Assembly (NCBI RefSeq): GCF_000427805.1
Contig: NZ_ATYS01000002.1
Coordinates: forward strand, 186,190 to 250,189
Length of the DNA stretch: 64,000 nucleotides
DNA from: Budvicia aquatica DSM 5075 = ATCC 35567
GTDB taxonomy: Bacteria; Pseudomonadota; Gammaproteobacteria; Enterobacterales; Enterobacteriaceae
Direction of reading: 5' to 3'
Shown here: piece after piece, positions 1-8,054 of the stretch
Numbering within the stretch: the first letter of the stretch is position 1
Layout: the number at the start of each line of letters is the position of its first letter
Position numbers and translations under genes: made by a program
The notes under the pieces: model-generated
Seen by the model: the letters and a program-made list of their open reading frames with translations, nothing else
Told to the model about the DNA's origin: nothing
The model's database searches: none

Positions 1-98
1 CTAACATGACCCGTAACCAGATGCTGTCTCAAACTAGCATGTCAATGCTCAAGCAGTCTAACAGCATGTCTGGTATGGTGATGTCTCTGCTGGGTTAA
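1..98 (+). CDS. lafA: Lateral flagellin, 3' end only (upstream copy)
   Basis: The first 98 bases encode the last 31 residues of a flagellin and a TAA stop. The peptide, ending in MVMSLLG, is identical to the end of the complete flagellin downstream, and the DNA differs from bases 1081-1178 only at scattered, mostly third-codon positions. Flagellin C termini form the D0 helix that packs in the filament core, so strong conservation is expected. A rho-independent terminator follows directly. This is the distal part of a tandem flagellin gene whose start lies outside the window. Confidence 0.93.
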   Translation, partial: NMTRNQMLSQTSMSMLKQSNSMSGMVMSLLG

Positions 99-123
99 TC
101 CAAAGCGATAGAATGACGTTAAG

Positions 124-157
124 AATGGCGCCTTTTTTAAAGGCGCCATTTTTTATT
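124..157 (+). terminator. Terminator of upstream flagellin gene
   Basis: A GC-rich inverted repeat (AATGGCGCCTT paired with AAGGCGCCATT) is followed by a T run. It lies 25 bases after the flagellin stop, so the upstream flagellin is probably transcribed separately from the next copy. Confidence 0.85.
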
Positions 158-236
158 GCGCGAGTGTCTATAAGATTCTTTTAATTTCAGTAAGTTATTT
201 ATTTTAGAAATGATTAAAAAAAATCCATTTTGAATT

Positions 237-263
237 TAATTTCTCGATGCGTTGTGCCGTCTT
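237..263 (+). promoter_or_regulatory. Sigma-28-type flagellar promoter for lafA
   Basis: TAAT, 15 bases, then GCCGTCTT resembles the sigma-28 (FliA) consensus TAAA-N15-GCCGATAA. It lies about 75 bases upstream of the flagellin start, which fits a late flagellar gene read by the sigma factor LafS encoded at 5241. The match is to the E. coli FliA consensus; the exact LafS preference is inferred. Confidence 0.6.
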
Positions 264-338
264 TATTAAGTACTAACCACATGGAATTTAGTTCTAACCA
301 AACAACAGCATGACTGTTCTATATCAGGAGATATCACA

Positions 339-1178
339 ATGTCATTATCCATTTTTACCAATGCTTCATCTATGGCTTCAACGAATGCACTGAATAAATC
401 AAACAATGCATTAGCGACAGCAATGGAACGCTTAGGAACAGGTAAGCGTATTAACTCTGCGGCTGATGACGCTGCAGGCCTGCAAATTGCTACTCGCCTA
501 CAGGCACAGTCAAACGGTATGGGGGTTGCTCAGCGTAATATTTCTGACGCAACGGCGATGCTGCAAACTGCTGAAGGCGCATTTGATGAAGTGACTAACA
601 TCCTGCACCGTATGAAAGACCTGTCTACTCAGGCATCGAACGGCACTAACACCGATAAAGATTTAACCTCTATGCAGTCTGAATTTGGTGAGTTAAGCAA
701 AGAATTAACCAACATTATGGATAACACCTCTTACAGCGGCGACAAATTATTTGGTGCTGATAAGTTAGGTAGTGCCGTAACGTTCCAGATTGGTGCCAGC
801 TCAAGCGAAACCATGGAATTAGATCTGAGCACAACGCTGACTGCGCTGAACACCGAGCTGAAAACCACCGTAGGCGCTGGTGATATCAGTGCCAGTGCTG
901 ATGCTAACGCGATGATCTCTACCATCAATACCGCGCTGGATAACGTTAGTGGCGTGCGCTCAACCTTGGGTGCCAACATTAACCGCCTGGGCCACACGTC
1001 AAACAACCTGTCTAATATGAAAGACAACACCGACGTGGCTATCGGTAATATCATGGATGCAGACTTTGCCGCTGAAGCCTCTAACATGACCCGTAACCAG
1101 ATGCTGTCTCAAACCAGCATGTCAATGCTTAAGCAGTCTAACAGCATGTCAGGTATGGTAATGTCACTGTTAGGCTAA
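339..1178 (+). CDS. lafA: Lateral flagellin LafA (Flag-2 filament subunit)
   Basis: This 279-residue flagellin is the subunit of the lateral (Flag-2) flagellar filament, exported by the flagellar type III system. The N terminus shows the conserved D0/D1 region with the AADDAAGLQIA motif near residues 41-51, and the C terminus shows the matching D1/D0 region ending in SLLG. The middle is very short, so the surface D2/D3 domains of larger flagellins are largely missing, as is usual for lateral flagellins. An AGGAG ribosome site lies upstream, and a sigma-28-type promoter and a terminator bracket it as a single gene. It is the second of two tandem flagellin copies. Confidence 0.95.
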   Translation: MSLSIFTNASSMASTNALNKSNNALATAMERLGTGKRINSAADDAAGLQIATRLQAQSNGMGVAQRNISDATAMLQTAEGAFDEVTNILHRMKDLSTQASNGTNTDKDLTSMQSEFGELSKELTNIMDNTSYSGDKLFGADKLGSAVTFQIGASSSETMELDLSTTLTALNTELKTTVGAGDISASADANAMISTINTALDNVSGVRSTLGANINRLGHTSNNLSNMKDNTDVAIGNIMDADFAAEASNMTRNQMLSQTSMSMLKQSNSMSGMVMSLLG

Positions 1179-1203
1179 TGGCCCCGACAGATTGAATTAA
1201 ATC

Positions 1204-1232
1204 AACACCGCCATTATGGCGGTGTTTTTTTT
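1204..1232 (+). terminator. Terminator of lafA
   Basis: An 11-bp perfect stem (AACACCGCCAT with ATGGCGGTGTT), a one-base loop and a run of eight T form a strong rho-independent terminator. It separates lafA from the lafB operon. Confidence 0.9.
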
Positions 1233-1404
1233 ACCTAAAGTAAAGATATACCCGTTTAGGTCACATCCAATTTCCCCGCAACAAGATTTTCACCCATATC
1301 AAATATTTATTAAGTTTTCTGCCTTTTGTACCGCTTGTATTTAGTGAGATTGCGCCACATGACATTGAAGACTGTGATTTTGGGCCAGTCAGACACCAGT
1401 GGCC

Positions 1405-1455
1405 AGCGGAAGGAAAGTGCTAATTTCCGGTTTTATCGGAAGTTTAGCTTCCGCT
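1405..1455. promoter_or_regulatory. Cluster of four CGGAA/TTCCG boxes, possible activator sites
   Basis: CGGAAG at 1407, TTTCCG at 1424, CGGAAG at 1437 and CTTCCG at 1448 form nested inverted repeats (AGCGGAAG...CTTCCGCT and TTCCG-N7-CGGAA). They lie about 40-90 bases upstream of the sigma-54 promoter, where enhancer-binding proteins often bind. LafK, the Flag-2 sigma-54 activator, would be the obvious candidate, but this is inference from position. Confidence 0.4.
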
Positions 1456-1491
1456 ACTAATTTACTGATTTGTTTTATAACAATATTTTTT

Positions 1492-1508
1492 TTGGCACGG
1501 TACTTGCT
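1492..1508 (+). promoter_or_regulatory. Sigma-54 (RpoN) promoter for the lafB operon
   Basis: The sequence TTGGCACGGTACTTGCT agrees at every defined position with the sigma-54 consensus YTGGCACGrNNNTTGCW, with the GG and GC pairs correctly spaced at -24 and -12. It lies 28 bases before the lafB start. Lateral flagellar genes of Vibrio and Aeromonas are known to depend on RpoN and LafK, so the operon lafBCDEFSTU is probably controlled the same way here. Confidence 0.88.
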
Positions 1509-1535
1509 TAATAGAGCTAGAGAGGAGAAAGGCTA

Positions 1536-2843
1536 ATGTCAGATTTTTTGAATTTAGATCCACAAAGCACGGCTGAGAAATTGGCGTATTACGATGTTAT
1601 GACCATGCAAACCCAGCTTAAAGGACAGCAAAAGATTTTAGCTGCCCAGAAAGCGGCGCTTTCATCGTTAAGAACGTCGTTAAGCGATTTTCGTACGGCC
1701 CTGAGCGATCTGAACAAGCTAAATGACGGTATGTTGCAGAACATCGCAACGGCCAGCGTTGAAGGGATGGCTAAAATCACCACCAACTCTAACGCGGCAA
1801 AGGGGAACTACTCGTTTTTTGTATCACAGTTGGCCAGTGCTCATCAGTCCGGGTTAACCAATCTGACTGATGATGATATTGCGAACGGCAGCGGGACGCT
1901 CTCCCTGAATATGAACGGCGAGCAGCTTGATATAGATATGGACGGGGTGAAGAGCCTTGAGGAACTGGCGGTTGCCATTAATGGCAATGAAGATAACCCG
2001 GGCGTAACCGCTTCAGTTATCCGTACTAACGGTGAGTTAGTGCTGATGCTGAGCAGCAACGAGACGGGCGCTAAGAACCATATTGATGTCACCATGACCG
2101 GTTCGGCGTTTGCCAACGCTCAGGAGACTGAAATTACCACCGCTAAGGATGCTGAGGTTTGGATCGGTGAAGAAGGCAAAGGGATTAAAGTCACCAATGA
2201 CTCCAATACGTTTAGCAATCTGATTCAGGGCGTGACGCTGGAATTTAATCAGGCGCATAAAGCCGGTGATGCTGCGTTAAAAATTAATGTGGGCACCGAT
2301 GATACTGCGACCAAAGAGAAAATGCAGACGTTCCTGGATGCTTATAACACGCTGTCATCCGCCTTGGGCGAATTGACTAAAAGTGGCAGTGGCGGTACCG
2401 ATCGCGGAGCGTTTGCCGGTGACTCAGGAATCATGTCGCTGGAGCGTCAGTTAAACAGCATGATCCGTACTCCATTTGGTGGCAAGCAGTTAACCGACTT
2501 TGGTATTACCGCTGACCGTGACGGTAAGCTCAAGCTGGACAGCGATAAGTTTAATACTGCGATGAAAGAGAATCCGGGCTCGCTGACCGATATGTTTAAC
2601 GGCAACGACGGTTTAATTAAGGGTATGGATAAAGTGCTCGATGGTTATCTGAGTAGTACCCGCGGCGAGTTAAAAATGCGTCAGGAAACTATCGACCGTA
2701 AAGAGAGCCAGCTCAGCGATCGTGAGGCTCAGATAGAGACCCGTTATGACACGTCGTATAACCGTTATTTAAAGCAGTTTAGTCACTTACAAAAAGTGAT
2801 TACACAGATGAACTCAACCATGAGTATGTTTTTGACCGCCTAA
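1536..2843 (+). CDS. lafB: Flagellar filament cap LafB (FliD-like)
   Basis: This 435-residue protein is a FliD/HAP2-family filament cap. It sits at the tip of the growing filament and helps exported flagellin fold into place. The N-terminal 100 residues and the last 70 residues are predicted helical and flank a central domain, and the C-terminal segment beginning near RKESQLSDREAQIETRY reads as a coiled coil typical of FliD. AGAGGAGAAAGG provides a strong ribosome site. It is the first gene of the operon behind the sigma-54 promoter and is followed 31 bases later by the FliS-like chaperone, the usual fliD-fliS order. Confidence 0.93.
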   Translation: MSDFLNLDPQSTAEKLAYYDVMTMQTQLKGQQKILAAQKAALSSLRTSLSDFRTALSDLNKLNDGMLQNIATASVEGMAKITTNSNAAKGNYSFFVSQLASAHQSGLTNLTDDDIANGSGTLSLNMNGEQLDIDMDGVKSLEELAVAINGNEDNPGVTASVIRTNGELVLMLSSNETGAKNHIDVTMTGSAFANAQETEITTAKDAEVWIGEEGKGIKVTNDSNTFSNLIQGVTLEFNQAHKAGDAALKINVGTDDTATKEKMQTFLDAYNTLSSALGELTKSGSGGTDRGAFAGDSGIMSLERQLNSMIRTPFGGKQLTDFGITADRDGKLKLDSDKFNTAMKENPGSLTDMFNGNDGLIKGMDKVLDGYLSSTRGELKMRQETIDRKESQLSDREAQIETRYDTSYNRYLKQFSHLQKVITQMNSTMSMFLTA

Positions 2844-2874
2844 CGGTGAGCTTGTGAAGTAAATAAGGAAAATT

Positions 2875-3270
2875 ATGTATAGCAATCAAAGAGAAGGATA
2901 TTCGCAATATCAGGAATCTGATCTGGCGATACAGGCTGCAGCGGCCTCACCTTACCAACTGGTCATCATGCTTTTTAGTGGCCTGATGGACGAATTAGTG
3001 CGGGCTAAAAGCCACATTGAAGCCAAGCGCTATGAGCGTAAGGTTCAGAGTATTAATAAATGTATCGATATTCTGAATGCGTTAACCAGCGCATTAGATT
3101 TCGATAAGGGCGGCGACTTATCTATCAATTTAGCCCGACTGTATGACTACTGCGTTTATCGCTTATATGACGCAAGTGATAAATTGTCAGTCACACAGAT
3201 TGAAGAAGTTGAAGCCATTCTCACCAACATTCGTGAAGGTTGGGAAAACTTAGGTAAGCAAAATGGATGA
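2875..3270 (+). CDS. lafC: Flagellin export chaperone LafC (FliS-like)
   Basis: This 131-residue protein belongs to the FliS family, which binds the flagellin C terminus in the cytoplasm, prevents early polymerisation and delivers it for export. The start of the protein has the family pattern of a tyrosine-rich N terminus (YSNQREGYSQYQ) followed by ASPYQLVIMLFSGL, and the length is normal. The stop overlaps the start of lafD by 8 bases, which suggests translational coupling. Its likely client is the lafA product. Confidence 0.92.
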   Translation: MYSNQREGYSQYQESDLAIQAAAASPYQLVIMLFSGLMDELVRAKSHIEAKRYERKVQSINKCIDILNALTSALDFDKGGDLSINLARLYDYCVYRLYDASDKLSVTQIEEVEAILTNIREGWENLGKQNG

Positions 3271-3568
3271 GGTTCGCGCCATTCGTGAATTAGGCGTTGA
3301 GCTAAAGCGGGTTGCTTCACTGCACCAGTGGGTTCGGTTAGTGGAAGTCGATAAGCGCATTGCTGCGCTATTGCTGGAACTGCGTCAGCGAGACGTAGTT
3401 GCACCGGACACGCTGCATGCGGTTAAGCAACTGCAGCTGTTGCATAAAAAAACGGTCGAGTATTGTCGTCATGAACATGAAGTGCTCGATCAAAAGATGA
3501 AGCAGCATCAGAACAATCGTGAAGGCATGGCAGCCTACGCCTCAGTCGGATACCACCCGGGAGAATAA
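3263..3568 (+). CDS. lafD: Small flagellar protein LafD (FliT-position chaperone)
   Basis: This 101-residue, mainly helical, charged cytoplasmic protein occupies the fliT position after fliS. FliT is the chaperone of the FliD cap and also a regulator in the primary flagellar system. I see no diagnostic motif, so the assignment rests on size, predicted helical content and the conserved lafB-lafC-lafD-lafE order of Flag-2 and Vibrio lateral clusters. It overlaps lafC by 8 bases and ends 4 bases before the likely lafE start. Confidence 0.75.
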   Translation: MDEVRAIRELGVELKRVASLHQWVRLVEVDKRIAALLLELRQRDVVAPDTLHAVKQLQLLHKKTVEYCRHEHEVLDQKMKQHQNNREGMAAYASVGYHPGE

Positions 3569-3572
3569 CGGA

Positions 3573-4700
3573 ATGAATATTAACTCTTTTTCTCAGCCAT
3601 CTACGCTGTCGTCAGAGAAGTCCTCTGCTCAGGGGAGTCCGCTGGAAAATTTGATGGGGACTATGCCGGATGGAGAAGGCGAGAACCCCACTTTTTCTCT
3701 CGACAATCTTCTTCCGGCTTTTGATGAGCCGGAGCTGGCGGCTAACGGAGAAGAGCAAGATATCGTTCCGGATGTTCAGATTGGGGATACGGCTTTGGTT
3801 CAGACGCCTGCCGATGAGGCGACTCAGTTGCTGAATTATTTACTCAAAGGTGAATCGAGTGCCGCGACGGGGGAAGTCCGGATTGGCCGCCGTGGGGCTG
3901 AGGAGGCTATTCAGCATCGCGGGCTGGCTGCCACGACAGCTATGCCAACAGCCATGCCGACAGCCAGTCAATCAACGCTACCAAATGCGAGTGTGAATAG
4001 TGGCACTCAGCCGCCGCGTCCTGCACAGGCAACGGCTATGCCGACCGCCAATGCTGCTGATATGCCAACGTTGATGTCTGCGGCTTCGCAAGTGCTTAGC
4101 GTGCGGGGGGAATTAATGGATGGCGCTCCGGCGTCGATGTTAAGAACCCTGTTGGATAAGTCTGATGGTTCGCTGCCATCGCCGTCGTCAATCACTATGC
4201 CGGTTGTCGGTATGAGTGCGGCGCAAGAGAGCATCACTCACGGGGTTAATTCGGCCGAACGCCCGGCTAACTGGTCGACGGTTAAGATGGACCCGAACCA
4301 ACAACAATGGTCACAGCAGTTACATTCTGTGCTCAGCGATCGGTTACAAATTCAGACCGATAACCGGATCCAGCATGCCACGATCCGACTCGATCCGCCG
4401 GATATGGGCAAAATTGATATTTCTCTCCATATGGACGGCGGGAAGCTGCAGGTACAAATAAACGCCAGCCAGAATGACGTTTATAAGGCTCTGCAGCACA
4501 TTAGCCATGAACTTAGAATCAATCTGACTGAGCAAAATTTCAGTCAAGTCAGTGTACAGGTGACTTCAAACGGTCAGCAGCAACAGCAGGGGCAAAATCG
4601 CCAGATGAATGGCCAACAGCCTGACCCTGAGGTCGCTCAACATGCTGAACAGGGTGAGTTTACTAAAAATATTGATGACACCATTTTAACCACTGCTTAA
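3573..4700 (+). CDS. lafE: Hook-length control protein LafE (FliK-like)
   Basis: This 375-residue protein resembles FliK, which measures hook length and switches the export gate from rod/hook to filament substrates. The N-terminal 240 residues are low in complexity, with repeated AMPTA units near residues 130-170. The last 130 residues form the conserved hook-control domain (LDPPDMGKIDISLHMDGG) and end in a Q-rich tail, as in FliK. The ATG at 3573 is preferred to one 54 bases upstream inside lafD because it lies 4 bases after the lafD stop with a GGGAG site in front. Confidence 0.88.
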   Translation: MNINSFSQPSTLSSEKSSAQGSPLENLMGTMPDGEGENPTFSLDNLLPAFDEPELAANGEEQDIVPDVQIGDTALVQTPADEATQLLNYLLKGESSAATGEVRIGRRGAEEAIQHRGLAATTAMPTAMPTASQSTLPNASVNSGTQPPRPAQATAMPTANAADMPTLMSAASQVLSVRGELMDGAPASMLRTLLDKSDGSLPSPSSITMPVVGMSAAQESITHGVNSAERPANWSTVKMDPNQQQWSQQLHSVLSDRLQIQTDNRIQHATIRLDPPDMGKIDISLHMDGGKLQVQINASQNDVYKALQHISHELRINLTEQNFSQVSVQVTSNGQQQQQGQNRQMNGQQPDPEVAQHAEQGEFTKNIDDTILTTA

Positions 4701-4713
4701 GGGATTCAGGGTG

Positions 4714-5208
4714 ATGAAGAAGCACATAATACTTGCACTAATTGTCGCTATTTTTAGCGCGTCGTTAACCGGTTGCGTCATGTTTTTTGCCGGTAATCAG
4801 ATGCAAAAAAAGGAGCAGGAAGGTGAAGGGATGAGCATAAGTAGCCTGTTCTCTTCAAAAGAAAAAGAAACAGAAGTTCACTTCGTCTCAATTAAAAACA
4901 TTGTGATTACCCTGAACTCCGGTACAGGCAAAGACGTGAACACCGAAGGGTACGAACACTATTTGTTACTTGATTTAGCATTAACGGCGAGTAATGAAGA
5001 ATTGGCTAACAAAGTCGAAAGTGCAATTCCGTTAATTCAGAGTTCAACGGTGAATCTATTAACCAATATGAACTATTCCGATATCCGCAGTATGAGCGTA
5101 GTTGAGCTACGACAAAAATTGTTGGATGAGTATAAAAAAGCCTATGAAGAACTCAAGATGACGGTCACGTTTAATGATGTGCTGATCAGCAAAATGGTCT
5201 TCCAATAG
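4714..5208 (+). CDS. lafF: Flagellar basal-body protein LafF (FliL-like)
   Basis: This 164-residue protein has one N-terminal membrane segment (about residues 4-25) and a periplasmic domain of FliL type (EVHFVSIKNIVITLNSG), which surrounds and supports the stator units. The membrane segment contains a cysteine (SLTGCVMF) that could read as a lipobox, but FliL proteins are normally single-pass membrane proteins. A GTG at 4711 is an alternative start one codon upstream. It lies between the hook-control gene and the sigma factor, as in other Flag-2 loci. Confidence 0.85.
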   Translation: MKKHIILALIVAIFSASLTGCVMFFAGNQMQKKEQEGEGMSISSLFSSKEKETEVHFVSIKNIVITLNSGTGKDVNTEGYEHYLLLDLALTASNEELANKVESAIPLIQSSTVNLLTNMNYSDIRSMSVVELRQKLLDEYKKAYEELKMTVTFNDVLISKMVFQ

Positions 5209-5240
5209 CGAGATGTTATGACACGGAGTAATGAGCTGAA

Positions 5241-5951
5241 ATGCATACTACAACGCATGGTATAGCGGAATTTCAGGACGTGGGGCTGATGACTGCGGAT
5301 GATGAAGGCCGGTATATAAAAGATTACCTGCCGTTAGTTAAACGCACGGTAAGCCAGCTGGCCTTTCAGGCCAGCAGCGTGATGGACCGTCAGGATATGG
5401 AACAGATCGCCCTGATGGGGTTGCTGGATTCCTTGCGTCGCTATGGTAAACCTGACGAACAGTTTGCCGCTTATGCAATTCATCGTGTAAGAGGGGCGAT
5501 TCTGGACGAGCTGCGTCAGCTAGATTGGCGTCCGCGGCGTTTACGCCAAAAGACCCATAAATTGAATGACGCTATCCGCGAACTGACCAAAAAATTGGGC
5601 CGCGAGCCCGGATTTGATGAGATTTCTACCCAGTTAAATATTTCAGCTGATGAATATCAGGAATATTTGTTACTGGACAGTGCCAGATCGATGGAAAGCC
5701 TGGATGAGCTATTAATGCCTGAGTCGTATACCGATTCACTACATAGCCGTTCTATTGAAGATGAAGAAGTGATTCGTCGGACACTTGCCAGCGCGGTGGG
5801 TTCTTTAGACGAAAGAGAGCAGCTAATTTTGAATCTGTACTATCAGCAAGAGCTGAGCTTGAAAGAGATTGCTCTGGTTATGGATTTGACGGAAGCACGT
5901 ATCTGTCAGATGAATAAGAAGATATCAGAAAAAATTAAAAGTTTTTTCTAG
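5241..5951 (+). CDS. lafS: Lateral flagellar sigma-28 factor LafS
   Basis: This 236-residue sigma-70-family factor is of the FliA type and should direct RNA polymerase to late lateral-flagellar promoters such as the one before lafA. Region 2 is visible at about residues 25-100 (DRQDMEQIALMGLLDSLRRY and AYAIHRVRGAILDELRQLDW). Region 3 follows, and region 4 has the helix-turn-helix at the C terminus (LSLKEIALVMDLTEARICQM). The length matches FliA. Placing it in a sigma-54-driven operon gives a two-step cascade: RpoN transcribes lafS, then LafS transcribes flagellin. Confidence 0.93.
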   Translation: MHTTTHGIAEFQDVGLMTADDEGRYIKDYLPLVKRTVSQLAFQASSVMDRQDMEQIALMGLLDSLRRYGKPDEQFAAYAIHRVRGAILDELRQLDWRPRRLRQKTHKLNDAIRELTKKLGREPGFDEISTQLNISADEYQEYLLLDSARSMESLDELLMPESYTDSLHSRSIEDEEVIRRTLASAVGSLDEREQLILNLYYQQELSLKEIALVMDLTEARICQMNKKISEKIKSFF

Positions 5952-5963
5952 TCAGAGGATGTT

Positions 5964-6827
5964 ATGCAGAAATTATTAGGCATGCTGATTGTATTTGGCT
6001 GCGTATTCGGTGGTTATATTGCCGCCGGCGGGAAGATAGTTGCTATATGGCAGCCCGCAGAAATCATCATTATTTTAGGTGCCGGCTTAGGTGCAATGGT
6101 GATCGCCAATCCTAAGCATGTTTTAAAAGAGATCTTTGCCCAGAGCAAGGCATCTTGTCGTAAAAGTGAATACACCGCTGAGTTTCAGCGCCAGCTATTG
6201 ATGATGCTGTATGAACTATTAGAGATGGTTCAGGACGGCGGACTTAAGGTACTGGATCAACATATTGAAGTACCTGAAGAGAGCACGTTATTCCAACGCT
6301 ATCCTTCTATTCTGAAAGATAAGAAGTTGATGACGTTTGTTTCTGATAACTTCCGTCTGATGGCCATGGGTAAAATCAATGAGCATGAGCTGGAAGGTAT
6401 CCTCGAGCAGGAAATTGAAGCGGTAGAAGACGAAATCTTAATTCCTTCCCGCTCTATGCAACGTATTGCTGAAGCCATGCCCGGCTTTGGTATCTGTGCT
6501 GCGGTTTTAGGTATTATCATTACCATGCAGTCAATCGACGGTTCTATTGCAGTGATCGGTTTAAAGGTTGCGGCCGCGCTGGTAGGAACATTCCTCGGGG
6601 TATTCTTCAGCTACTGTTTATTAGATCCATTAGCCAATGCAATGGAACAGCGTTCACGCATTCAGCTCTCTTTGCTGGAGTGTGTTCGTACCGTTCTGGT
6701 TAACCATGTTGCAGGTAAACCAACCTTACTGGCGGTGGATGCCGGACGTAAAATGTTGCCATTGGACACGAAACCGACCTTTGCGAAGCTGGATGCCTGG
6801 GTGAATGAGTTGGTGGACGCATCGTAA
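5964..6827 (+). CDS. lafT: Lateral flagellar stator protein LafT (MotA-like)
   Basis: This 287-residue MotA-family membrane protein has four predicted helices: two near residues 1-55 and two near residues 170-225. The cytoplasmic loop between them carries the rotor-contacting charged residues. The third-helix region AMPGFGICAAVLGIIITM includes the conserved proline region of MotA. It pairs with LafU as the ion-conducting stator. Its stop overlaps the lafU start (TAATG), a sign of coupled production of the two subunits. Confidence 0.93.
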   Translation: MQKLLGMLIVFGCVFGGYIAAGGKIVAIWQPAEIIIILGAGLGAMVIANPKHVLKEIFAQSKASCRKSEYTAEFQRQLLMMLYELLEMVQDGGLKVLDQHIEVPEESTLFQRYPSILKDKKLMTFVSDNFRLMAMGKINEHELEGILEQEIEAVEDEILIPSRSMQRIAEAMPGFGICAAVLGIIITMQSIDGSIAVIGLKVAAALVGTFLGVFFSYCLLDPLANAMEQRSRIQLSLLECVRTVLVNHVAGKPTLLAVDAGRKMLPLDTKPTFAKLDAWVNELVDAS

Positions 6828-7792
6828 TGAAAAGGTCAGGACGTGGAAGTGGCGGGCATACAACGATTATCAAGCGTTCGTCTAAAAAGGGTCATCACGC
6901 CGCGCATACCGGCGCATGGAAAGTGGCATTTGCCGACTTTACCTTAGCGATGATGGCACTGTTTATGGTGTTATGGATTGTGAACTCAGTGTCACAAGAA
7001 GAGCGTGAAGAGATTGTTGCGGTATTGAACGGACATACCATTTTTGATGGTAACCCATTCTCTCCGATTAGCTCGTTGGATGGTTCTTCTAAAGGAACCA
7101 AACCAGTACCGATGCCAATTAAAGTCTCAGCCCATATGGCTGATGTTAAAACTAACGCGATTAATCCGCGTCAACAGCGACCTTTGGTTCCTAATCCTCG
7201 GGCTACGCTGAATACAGCACTGTATAACTCTAAGCTGGAAATGGAAGATTTAGCCCGAGTGATTCTGAAGATCACCGAATCACTGGAAGCCGGATCTAAC
7301 CTTAAAATCGAAATTGTACCGCAGGGGCTGCGAATTCTGGTTCAGGACGATAAATCTCGTGAAATGTTCCAGCGGGGTAGCGCACAGCTTTCGCCATTCT
7401 TTAATGAATTATTACTAGAACTGGCGCCGGTATTCGATGAGATCGAAAACCCAATGATTATTACCGGCCACACGGATGCTGTCCGATATAAGAGTAAGGA
7501 TAACTACAATAACTGGAATCTGTCCGGTGACCGTGCTCTGGAAGCCCGTAGAGTGCTGGAGAAGGGCGGATTGAGCGAAAGTAAAGTCATTCAGGTTAAT
7601 GCCATGTCAGCTCAGATGCTGCTGGATCCTGACGAGCCGGAAGGCGCTCAGAATCGCCGAATCGAAATTATGGTTCTGACCAAAAGTGCGGCAGATACGC
7701 TGTATCAGTTCTTTGGCAACCACGGTGAAAAAGTGGTTAAGCCTGCCGCAGAACGGGTAGAAGGTGTGGCTTCAGCGATGAACACCAAATAA
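6827..7792 (+). CDS. lafU: Lateral flagellar stator protein LafU (MotB-like), full length
   Basis: This 321-residue MotB-family protein has a single membrane helix near residues 28-50 containing the conserved aspartate of the ion channel (FADFTLAM). The C-terminal OmpA-like peptidoglycan-binding domain runs over about residues 190-290 (MIITGHTDAV and AQNRRIEIMV). The gene is intact, whereas lafU in E. coli K-12 is known as a remnant. Lateral stators are proton-driven in Vibrio, and the plain MotB-type helix fits that here. A strong terminator follows, closing the operon. Confidence 0.93.
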   Translation: MKRSGRGSGGHTTIIKRSSKKGHHAAHTGAWKVAFADFTLAMMALFMVLWIVNSVSQEEREEIVAVLNGHTIFDGNPFSPISSLDGSSKGTKPVPMPIKVSAHMADVKTNAINPRQQRPLVPNPRATLNTALYNSKLEMEDLARVILKITESLEAGSNLKIEIVPQGLRILVQDDKSREMFQRGSAQLSPFFNELLLELAPVFDEIENPMIITGHTDAVRYKSKDNYNNWNLSGDRALEARRVLEKGGLSESKVIQVNAMSAQMLLDPDEPEGAQNRRIEIMVLTKSAADTLYQFFGNHGEKVVKPAAERVEGVASAMNTK

Positions 7793-7815
7793 TAATTTAA
7801 AGATTATGTTGGTAT

Positions 7816-7853
7816 AAAAAAAGCCCTCCGGCCATAACCGGAGGGCTTTTTTT
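7816..7853 (+). terminator. Terminator of the laf operon
   Basis: An A run, the stem AAGCCCTCCGG/CCGGAGGGCTT and a T run form a strong terminator 24 bases after the lafU stop. The flanking A and T runs mean it could work in both directions. Confidence 0.92.
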
Positions 7854-7939
7854 AACTTTCTAGCTGGTGAGAGACCAAGCAACTCGTTGTTGTATAATAA
7901 AAATTGTTGCTCAATTTTGTGATGGGAATTTGTTTTAGG

Positions 7940-7956
7940 TTGGTTAATTTATTGCT
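7940..7956 (+). promoter_or_regulatory. Possible sigma-54 promoter for the permease-hydrolase pair
   Basis: TTGG and TTGCT with exactly ten bases between GG and GC fit the invariant core of a sigma-54 promoter, but the middle (TTAA in place of CACG) is poor. It lies about 100 bases before the permease start. Nitrogen-linked transport genes are often RpoN-dependent. The match alone is weak. Confidence 0.3.
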
Positions 7957-8054
7957 ATTCAAAACAAAGAAATTAAAACTTTTAATATGAATTAGATTAA
8001 ATAATAATCAACTGCAAATAAGAATAAATCAACATCACATCACGGAGCATTACT

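Noticed and set aside
4753-4790. LafF as a lipoprotein (SLTGC)
   Set aside because: The motif lies at a membrane helix and FliL-type proteins are normally anchored by that helix; the lipobox reading is not convincing.
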